From Fragum whitleyi (Eukaryota > Mollusca > Bivalvia > Cardiida > Cardiidae), in the NCBI GenBank assembly GCA_948146395.1, contig OX411543.1:51126517-51190516 (forward strand): a stretch of DNA of 64,000 nucleotides. The letters run 5' to 3'. The notes beneath the pieces are model-generated. The model worked only from the letters and a program-made list of their open reading frames with translations, was not told the origin of the DNA and made no database searches. Within the stretch, counting starts at the first letter, position 1. Each line of letters begins with the position of its first letter. Shown in pieces: positions 56,680-64,000 of this stretch. The translations under genes were made by a program, and so were the position numbers.

Positions 56680-56850
56680 CAATTAAAAAGGGAAATATCC
56701 AAAAAAATATGATAAGTAGAGTTATGGTTCTTGGGCACTGCACATCTCCTCGATGAAATATATCCACTTGTGAAGTTTCATGGTTAATGACGGACGACCG
56801 ACCGACCAACCGAGCGACAAGTGCAAAGCAATATCGAAAGTGGTATGGTA
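56680..56850 (+). repeat. Dispersed repeat with GACGACCGACC motif
   Basis: TTATGGTTCTTGGGCACTGC, ATATCCACTTGTGAAGTTTC, GACGGACGACCGACCGACC and AAGTGCAAAGCAATA. Same family as 20385-21035, without the nested element. Confidence 0.7.
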
Positions 56851-56864
56851 AGCTAAGACTAACA

Positions 56865-57245
56865 CATTATAAAATTAACAGAGTGAACGATTTTGGCATA
56901 ATTTTGGAAGGAAATCTAATGAGTGGGACGAGCAACTTTAATGAAATAAAAGGGAGGTAACAGAAGTGAACAAAATTAGCGATATTCTTTTACCTCTATG
57001 TAGTTGAAATTTACCTATTTTTCTTTCAATAGATTTTTGTGTCTTCGCTGACTAAATCAATCGTTACTAAATCAAAGTATGGCAATAATGCCATGTAATG
57101 AATCGATCAATTTCAACGAATATATGGCGTTTCGCCCGATTAAGAACAGTTTGAATGGTTTGTGTAAGTGCTTATAGTTTGCTTAATGGGTGCTAGGTAA
57201 GCGATTTAAATTGATTTAGATTGGGGAGAGTTTCAATTTTACTTT
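56865..57245 (-). mobile_element. CAGTTAAC-family MITE, copy 18 (divergent)
   Basis: TAAAATTAACAGAGTGAACG, AAAAGGGAGGTAACAGAAGT, GAACAAAATTAGCGATATTC (half of the central hairpin) and GCTAGGTAAGCGATTTAAAT. The hairpin's left half is deleted. Confidence 0.7.
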
Positions 57246-57249
57246 TTTT

Positions 57250-59090
57250 TTTCAAATGTATCGTGCAGTAAATGAACACCGTTGACGAACCTGCTGATTT
57301 TATAAAGGACAGAAAAAAGTAATGTTAGGTGCATCGATGCAATAGTATGGCAACAATTCTTTAAAAAACCTAAACTACATATATGTAAAATGTATGAAAG
57401 TAAAAATTGAATCTATTTTCCTTGTATTTGTTATATTTCACTTGCGAAAAATGTGTAAGGATCGTGTAAATTATATAACACTTTCTTTCAAGACAGTTAT
57501 ATTTTGATTGGAAGGTTATTTTGACTAGCGTATAGAGACGTCGCGGCGAACTGAGGCTATAAAGCGTAACGTAATTTGACGTTATTTTTGCAGCGTAAAT
57601 TTGAGAAAAAACAAACTCGTTTCATTTGAAACAACCACTTACCACATTCTGAATTATATCAAAAGAAGTCATTAAAATGAGAATAACTACCATGTTCAGT
57701 GGCGTATCAAATATTTTCAGGGTGTAGAATCTCTGTATTTACGAAACAAAACCAATTTTATATAAACAAAAGATTTGAATTTCCTACAAACTAAAAAGGG
57801 CATATAAAAAGGATAAAAGACTTGGTATTGATGGTCTTCTTTTACTATAAACTCATGATAATCGAGGAGAATTTCTTATTCAAATTATTCCGGCTAGTAT
57901 TTCATTTTTTGTCAGTTATTTCGAAATAATCGTTAAAATGCGAAACACGCAACGTGAAACGTCTCTAAAATTAGAAAGAGTGACATTTTTTCAGACTTTT
58001 TTAGCATTCTCGTATTTAGCGTTTAGTCCACAAAATATAGATTGTTACATATTTTTGAAAATAATGGACTGACCATTTTTTCTAGTTTATTTTTTATTTA
58101 ATTTAATCGACATTTAATAAGATTTTGGTAACGCCTCGCGAAAATGGTGCGAAAAAAAAAGACGTAATTTCAAAAAGCTTGACATTTTTTCAGACTTTTT
58201 CACGCGAACATTTTGTATTTAATTTAGACACGAAAATAAACAAAATTCAAACTGAAGAAATAAAAATCTGGCCATTTTTCTTTAATGTGTTTAGATTTGA
58301 CAATTTCCTTTGTTTTGTATGATTATTTTACGTTGAAATTTTTTATCCGTCATATTTGGCTTAATTTTTAGCAGCGTTATACTTTCCGCTATTTTATTTT
58401 CCTGAAAAGATTTTCGCAAAATTTTATCTGAGACTTTCAAAATTCACACTGCATAAGGACTAGTATGCTAGGTATTTGTGTGCGAAATTTTACGATGATA
58501 AAGAGCTTATTCACGATTTTATGACATTTTGAACATGTATTGAAAGAGAAGCATGTTACGCGTTACATGCGCTTTTTGGCGATTTCTTTCATGATAAACT
58601 CGATAATATTTTACATTCACAGCCATGGGTATGAAAATTTAGTGTGTATAAGATAGAGTTTTTTAAACGCTTTAAAATGATGTACAATAATGCGCTGTTT
58701 TAGCCTGTACAGCTATTTTATTTTAAAATTAAATAAAAATATGACTGATTTTCATAAAATATCCCGACGTTACTGCGATGTCTCTAACTCATCATAACTT
58801 TGAAATATTTTATAAGCTGCCCTTATGCATAAATAATGCATAAATGCATAATCTAGAACGCTTTATCCATTAGGTGGTTCACAGTGCTGTTAAATCTCTT
58901 TAATAGCATGTTACTTAGAGCGTAAACCACAGTTGTTGTTTTGCTTGGCCTTTCTCGATATTCATGATCATGTTGATATTACCCCTCAAGTCTGTTCACA
59001 CTTCACTGTTCACAGTCGTTGTCGAGCTAAATAATAAAACTGTTATCAGTTGCTTTAAAACCCACACGATACAAAATAGTAGAAATGTAT
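57250..59090. other. AT-rich tract without recognised gene
   Basis: Only short frames without domains. TTTTTTCAGACTTTTT is repeated at 57987 and 58188 with an 'ACATTTT' lead, a weak direct repeat with about 200 bp spacing (GACATTTTTTCAGACTTTTT). Confidence 0.5.
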
Positions 59091-59094
59091 TATC

Positions 59095-59268
59095 TATTTT
59101 AATACAATGACGATCGTTTTGGTCGTTTTCAAAGTATTTTTGAAGGGTTTTTGAGCGTTTTTGAATTGTTTGAGTGAGTGTTTGTAATGGATGAATGGGG
59201 GGCTGAGTGAGCAATACAGAACGGTTTTCATCCAGGCAAATGTCTATTAGCAGAAGTTACTAGCTGTA
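59095..59268 (-). mobile_element. CAGTTAAC-family MITE, copy 19 (fragment)
   Basis: GTTTGAGTGAGTGTTTGTAA, TGGATGAATGGGGGGCTGAG, TGAGCAATACAGAACGGTTT, and AAGTTACTAGCTGTA. Only the right arm remains. Confidence 0.75.
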
Positions 59269-59269
59269 C

Positions 59270-60270
59270 CTTCTGAAAAATACTAGAATCTACAATCATT
59301 TTGTACAGGTTTAAAGCAAACGGAAGAGAAATGTAGACTAGAATCACGATAACGAGTACATTTTATTTATAATTTCATAAATCCCTTTTCCTTTGATACT
59401 TAACAGACCTTGCCAATCCTTTTAACTATTCTGTGCAAGTTTGGAGCAAATCGTGGGAAAATTGTGGACTCGCGATTACGAGCGCATAATAGATTCTTAG
59501 ATAAATAATAAACATATTAAATTATTCTTAGTTCACTTTACATACATTATCTTGCACAAAAAGAAATCTAGAAACAATCCATACCGAAGCAGTTTATCAA
59601 ACCCTTACTTCGAAGAAGAGGGAGGTATTCCTTGGGGACATACTTCCGTCCGTCTGTAACGAAAACCTTCAACTCACTTTTCTCGGCAACTATGAATCAC
59701 TATGAAATGGTGTATCATATAAGTCACATACATTCAGATCCGTGGCATATCTACTTCCTATTTTAGGACTTTTATTTTCGGACTTAAAAAGTTCTGTTAA
59801 AAAGTTCTACTACGTTTTGCTAAGGTCTCCTACGTCATGCCACGGTATAATCATGCAACTTTACCAATGAGGGCGCACAATGATAAGTATATTTGCAAAG
59901 GAACCGCGGATTACATTGGCATTGGAATTGGCTCACAGCCCACTCATTACATACTTACTGTGAACTGGTATGTAATCAAATATACAGTAAATAACGTGGT
60001 GTGAATTTACAAATGTGTGTAAAATGATTAGTATATTTGCAAAGGAATCTCGGATTACACTGACATTGGTCAATTGTTGATAACGGTCGAAACACTCTAT
60101 TGCTGACACCAGACCATAGTGGAAGCACTTTTGACAACTCAAATTCAGTTGTAACAAAATCTCAAATTGAGCCAATTGTGCTCAGGTGAGCTTAACATCA
60201 TATGCCCGATAACTTAAAAATCTCATTCATTTCAATAATAAGCCTAGAGGATGAATGAAAGAAAGTGACA
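59270..60270. other. Tract without recognised gene
   Basis: Contains a GTGCTCAGGTGAGCTTAA end at about 60180, as in the GCTCACCTGA repeat, and a local direct repeat: ATTTGCAAAGGAACCGCGGA at 59891 and ATTTGCAAAGGAATCTCGGA at 60035, 144 bp apart, both followed by TTACA-TGACATTGG-like sequence. Confidence 0.55.
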
Positions 60271-60282
60271 TGCAATTAATAA

Positions 60283-60640
60283 AGACCGGTAGTGACCTTT
60301 TTTAATTCACAGATTACACTTCAACCACGTTATATTTAAAGAGTTAAGACAGATATTTGAAGTGTGAAGTTGGAAGTTTGACGACGGAAGTGTGAAGTGT
60401 GAAATTTGGACTGTGAAGATGGAAGTCGAAAGTGTGAGATGTGAAGTTGGAAGTGTGAGATATGAATTGTCAAGTTAAGATTTGGAAGTGTGAATTTTAA
60501 ACAGAACAGAACAGATATTTTTAAAGTGTGGAATCGGAGTATGAACAATAAATTGTGAAGTTGGTAGCGGTAACTATGAAGTCTGAAGTTGGAAAACAAA
60601 AGTGTGATGTGTGATATTTGGCTTTCGAAAAGACCAAAGT
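60283..60640. mobile_element. Decayed relative of the 7-bp-repeat element
   Basis: AAAGACCGGTAGTGACCTTT, TTTAATTCACA, then degenerate heptamers (TGAAGTG, TGGAAGT, TGAAGTT) to about 60615. The right terminus is not intact (CGAAAAGACCA at about 60627). Confidence 0.72.
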
Positions 60641-60649
60641 AATGTTGGT

Positions 60650-61480
60650 TACATTTTTATCTGAAAAAGAATTATTGAAAAGGAAGTTAAATGTGAAAGA
60701 AGAAACTGTACTGCTCTTTTATTGTCCTTGAAAACGCGTTCGAACTGGTTTATCGTAATGGCATATGGCAATAATTGTTACTTTATGGACCTTCTACAAA
60801 AGTTGTAAAATGTTGAGAGCAATATAAACTTAAACCAACTTCTGATCGGTCACTCTTATAAGGCACGAAAAGAAATGCTTAATATTGTTAAAGATGTAAG
60901 TGTTTGATGATTTTCGATAGCCCATGCACTTGGTAGAAAGCAATTCCAAAATGCATCGAAAAATTCTCGGGGGAAAACAATTTAATTTGCATACGAACAA
61001 GGGTACCGCCAATTTCAAAATTAACATTTGGTCGATGGGGTATTTAACAAATTCACCCCATTTACGCAAATTAACGTCTAATAATGTTTTCTTTACTTAT
61101 CTCTTTTCAGCTATCTTTAAGGCATCGAAAGCATAGTGATTTTTCAACAACATATCGGTATTCTCTTCGACTGTAATTTTGAAAATTCCCTGCATTTTGT
61201 GAGATTTTAGATATTTTTCAAAGTAGGATTGGCGTCTTCTTTTGTCTGCTACAATCGTTCTGTCGGTCCGTTTTACACATTTCTTTCACCAAAATCCCCG
61301 AGATTGATTTTTCTTTGCATGAAAGTAATGTTCTATTCAATTCTCTTGGTGTTAATGAGTCGAAAAGAGGAAAACATGCAGAGACCAATTAGAAGTAGAT
61401 TTTAGTTTATGAAAATGTGAAATGTTGTGTTCGAAACAAAGGTCGTCTTTCTAATTTTTTTTCGACAGTAACTCGGGTTT
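60650..61480. other. Tract without recognised gene
   Basis: Two overlapping short frames at 60830-61136 on opposite strands show no domain. Nothing else seen. Confidence 0.45.
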
Positions 61481-61489
61481 AAAACAGGG

Positions 61490-62220
61490 AGACAATTGTC
61501 ACCTTTATTTTTAATTTATTTATCAACGATATGTATGCACATTTTTGAATACACAATGATGATATATTTTTACTCAACGAATTGAAGATATTTATTTTAC
61601 TTTTTACAGACGATATAGTTTTATTAATTTACACAGACCTAGGATTGCAAAGATTAATGAATCAATTACAAAAATACTGCGACGAATGGGGGGTCACTAT
61701 TAATACGGCTAACAAGGTGGTTATTTTTTTTAAAGCAGGAAACCGAGCAGAAAATATTCATACCTATTATAAGGGAAAATATTTGATGCTGTAAGTAGAT
61801 TCACATATTTGGGTGTTACTTTATCTAGTATTAGAAGCTATTGTCAGGCTCAAATATATTTTTCAGACCAAGGCAGCCGTGCTCTTTTTCATCTTTTCTC
61901 ACTTTTAAACAAAATCGCTTTTGAGATGAATTCAAAGTTAAGTTATTCGATACAATGGTTGGTCCATTGTAAATCTATGGTTCTGAGGTTTCGGGATTTC
62001 ATAAATCACCAGACGTCGAAAAAATACATTTGAAATTTATGAAACGTATTCTCGGAATAAACAATATGTGTCTAGTGTAGCCTTATATGGAGAATAGGGA
62101 CGATTTCCAACGAGTGTTATGTGCAAAATTCGAATTATCAAGTACATAGATTGATAAAGCGTCCAGATTCTCTTATGTATAAACTTTTATATGAATATTG
62201 AACTGGTATCTCGAGCAATT
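61490..62220 (+). pseudogene. Non-LTR reverse transcriptase fragment, frame-broken
   Basis: Motifs in order, spread over three frames: QGDN at 61485-61500, NLFINDMY at about 61515-61540, ILLFTDDIVLLIY from about 61594 (the catalytic DD box, with FTDD in place of the usual FADD), LQKYCDEWGVTINT at 61660, FTYLGVTLSS at about 61800, and YGSEVSGFHKSPDVEKIHLK then FMKRILGINN at 61974-62065. The order and spacing fit the palm and thumb of animal LINE reverse transcriptases. Multiple frameshifts and stops show it is dead. Upstream endonuclease and tail domains are not seen. Confidence 0.85.
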
Positions 62221-62235
62221 ATAACTCATGGTTCA

Positions 62236-62334
62236 AAAATGTCTCACTTCAAAATTCACACTTCAAAATTCAACGATCATATGTTTGAAGTGTTAAGCTT
62301 GAAGTGTGAATTTTAGGAGTCTCAACCGGTCTTT
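62236..62334. mobile_element. Deleted 7-bp-repeat element (ends only)
   Basis: TCTCACTTCAAAATTCACAC ... ATCATATGTTTGAAGTGTTA ... CTTGAAGTGTGAATTTTAGG then GTCTCAACCGGTCTTTCGTA. The right end matches the terminus at 54484; the array is almost gone. Confidence 0.75.
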
Positions 62335-63060
62335 CGTAGTCTGATTTTCATTAGGAAACCTTGGTCAATATTGTTAAAGATCATAGGCTCCGAAATGTTG
62401 TGAAATTATATGGGGTCTAATACCATAACCCCAAGCTATCTTACTTTCAACATTGGACAAAAAATACTGCGAAACATTCATTTGTCACTTGAAATTTTCA
62501 CAGAATATGTGTTGTGTCATAAGGAGGGCTTCTGTCGAAATGGAGCTGATCTGTCCAAAAACACGGGAAAAGGGACATATATAAGGTTTGCTCAAAATAC
62601 TTCCATTCGTGCAATAAAATCCATTCTTATTACCTGGTTTCTTTTGAACTTTCTCATGACGATATCGGGTCTTAGAGAAGATTCATTTTACAAAAGGGGG
62701 CTGACCGGTCAGAAAACAAGGGAAAATGGGCGTTAAAGAATTTTCACTCAAAATATTCATGTTTAAGAGATAAGGTCAAGAGATATTAGCAGAATTCTTA
62801 AAAACATTCACAGGATGATCATAGGGTCATAAGACAGGAAGGTTGTAGTTTCTCTCGAAAATAGGGTTGATTCGCAGGCTTAGAATGTAAAATGGGCCTT
62901 TTGGATTTTCGTCCAGAATATCCTATTTTACGCGACAAGGTAAAAAAATATTATCGGATTTTCTTGAAACTTACACATGATCAATTCAATGTCATAAGAA
63001 AAATTTCTTGTGAAAATTAAACAGATATGTCGGTAAACACAGCAAAAGCGGCCTTATGTA
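62335..63060 (+). repeat. Duplicated block 1, built of units of about 155-165 bp
   Basis: It begins GTCTGATTTTCATTAGGAAA and matches the block at 63415 onward. Within it, TTGAAATTTTCACAGAATAT, TTGAACTTTCTCATGACGAT, AAAAACATTCACAGGATGAT and TTGAAACTTACACATGATCA start at about 62491, 62645, 62801 and 62965. Each is followed by a GTCATAAG-like segment and then ACACGGGAAAANGGGC-like or similar, giving four degenerate tandem units. The 108-codon frame at 62410-62736 crosses unit boundaries and is not a gene. Confidence 0.8.
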
Positions 63061-63360
63061 TTTTCAATCAAACATTCTCGTTTACGTAATAAAATTCACG
63101 ATTATCATTCACAAAGCAATTAATTGTGAATTTAATATCAGCATTAAGTGAGGAAAAAAATGAAAGCTAATGGAGCATATCAAGGTCTTATTGGTCTATT
63201 GTTTCTTTTTGTCCGTATATATATCCACAAAACAGTTAATTTCGAGAAATGTTGGAGTCAGTTATATTCACAAACTGTGAGCAGTCGTTCTTTTTAAAAG
63301 ATAACAAGCTGTGGTTTACCATTTACTACGTTTTGAGTTTTTTGCGGGAAGAACTGGTTA

Positions 63361-63414
63361 TACGTTTGAAGTGTGAAGCTTGAAGTGTGAATTTAAGGAG
63401 TCTAAACCGGTTTT
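63361..63414. mobile_element. 7-bp-repeat element terminus
   Basis: ACGTTTGAAGTGTGAAGCTT, GAAGTGTGAATTTAAGGAGT, then CTAAACCGGTTTTTCGTTG. Right end of the family, adjoining duplicated block 2 just as the terminus at 62334 adjoins block 1. Confidence 0.72.
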
Positions 63415-64000
63415 TCGTTGTCTGATTTTCATAAGGAAACCTCGGTCAATATTGTTAAAGATCATGAACTGCGAAATTATGTGGAACTATATGGGGTCCA
63501 CTACAATATTCCCAGGCTATCTTACGTTTAACATTGACAAAAAATACTGTGAAACATTCATTTGTAACTTGAAATTTTCACAGAATATGTGTTGTGTCAT
63601 AAGGAAGGCTTCTGTCGAAATAGGGCTGATCTGTCCAAAAGCACGGGGAAAGGGACATTTATAAGGTTTACTCAAAATACAATCATTCGTGCAATAAAAT
63701 CCATTTTTATCACCTGGTTTCTTTTGAACTTTCACATGACGAATGTAGGGTCATAGAGAAGATTCATTTTAAAGGGGGCTGACCCGTCAGAAAACACGGG
63801 AGAATGGGCGTTTAAGAATTTTCATTCAAAATATTCATTTTTAAGAGATAAGGTCAACAGATATTAGCAGTATTCTTAAAAACGTTCACAGGATGATCAT
63901 GGGGTCATAAGACAGGAGGGTTGTAGTTTCTCTCGAAAATAGGGTTGATTCGTTTGCTTAGAATGAAAAATAGGACTTTAGGATTTTCGTTCAAAATATC
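63415..64000 (+). repeat. Duplicated block 2 (runs off the window)
   Basis: GTCTGATTTTCATAAGGAAA, CTCGGTCAATATTGTTAAAG, TTTTCACAGAATATGTGTTG and GATGATCATGGGGTCATAAG parallel block 1 at an offset of about 1.07-1.08 kb. The 94-codon frame at 63380-63664 is not a gene. Confidence 0.85.

Noticed and set aside
62410..62736. 108-codon frame
   Set aside because: Lies in the degenerate 155-bp tandem block; the parallel frame in the second block (63380-63664) is not conserved in length or frame.

Overview
This window looks like AT-rich nuclear DNA from an invertebrate animal, most likely a bivalve mollusc. The evidence is a spliced gene structure, an intact intronless glycosyltransferase family 92 reading frame, tRNA-derived SINEs, and dispersed repeats of types I associate with bivalve genomes (a GCTCACCTGAG-type repeat, a 'GGACGGACC...AAGTGCAAAGC' repeat, and a 'GTGCGGATGCACAGGCTGGTC' repeat). 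There are no operons, no CRISPR arrays and no rRNA genes. The organism assignment is an inference from repeat style and gene content, not from a marker gene.

Only two loci look like protein genes. One is a complete 404-residue type II membrane glycosyltransferase (family 92) at 48946-50160 (+), with a splice acceptor directly before its start codon. The other, on the minus strand at 22396-26009, is the 5' part of a spliced gene for an integrase-like protein (helix-turn-helix plus the start of a DDE-type core). Three exons with matching splice phases are visible, but exon 3 carries a frameshift and I could not find the 3' catalytic exons. Two frame-broken LINE fragments lie at 43825-44490 and 61490-62220.

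Nearly everything else is mobile or repetitive. 1-8.9 kb: several copies of one MITE family (TA target site, CAGTTAAC ends, a strong central hairpin), plus SINEs. 8.9-13.7 kb and 26.6-31.1 kb: two copies, in opposite internal orientation, of a large element with terminal inverted repeats of about 0.75 kb or more, CAC ends and 5-bp target duplications (TAAAG and TAATG). Each carries a different, precisely bounded insertion of about 840 bp at a TA site. 13.9-17.3 kb: a direct duplication flanking a SINE and a 1.26-kb element with CAAAG target duplications, then a foldback element. 17.7-26.4 kb: the integrase-like gene, bracketed by two inverted arrays of GACGTGCACC palindromes. 32.4-40.7 kb: a dense MITE cluster (eight copies). 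40.7-48 kb: a tandem duplication, a 26-bp minisatellite, a LINE remnant interrupted by a terminal-inverted-repeat element with a GA tract, and more MITEs. 53.3-54.5 kb: a striking 1.2-kb element at a TA site with near-perfect inverted ends and a body of inverted 7-bp repeats; decayed relatives recur at 60.3, 62.2 and 63.4 kb. 62.3-64 kb: a duplicated block that is itself built of degenerate units of about 155 bp.

Nested insertions with recoverable empty sites let several element boundaries be fixed from this window alone. The most unusual items are the 7-bp-repeat transposon, the CAC-ended 5-bp-duplication element, and the palindrome arrays around the integrase-like gene.
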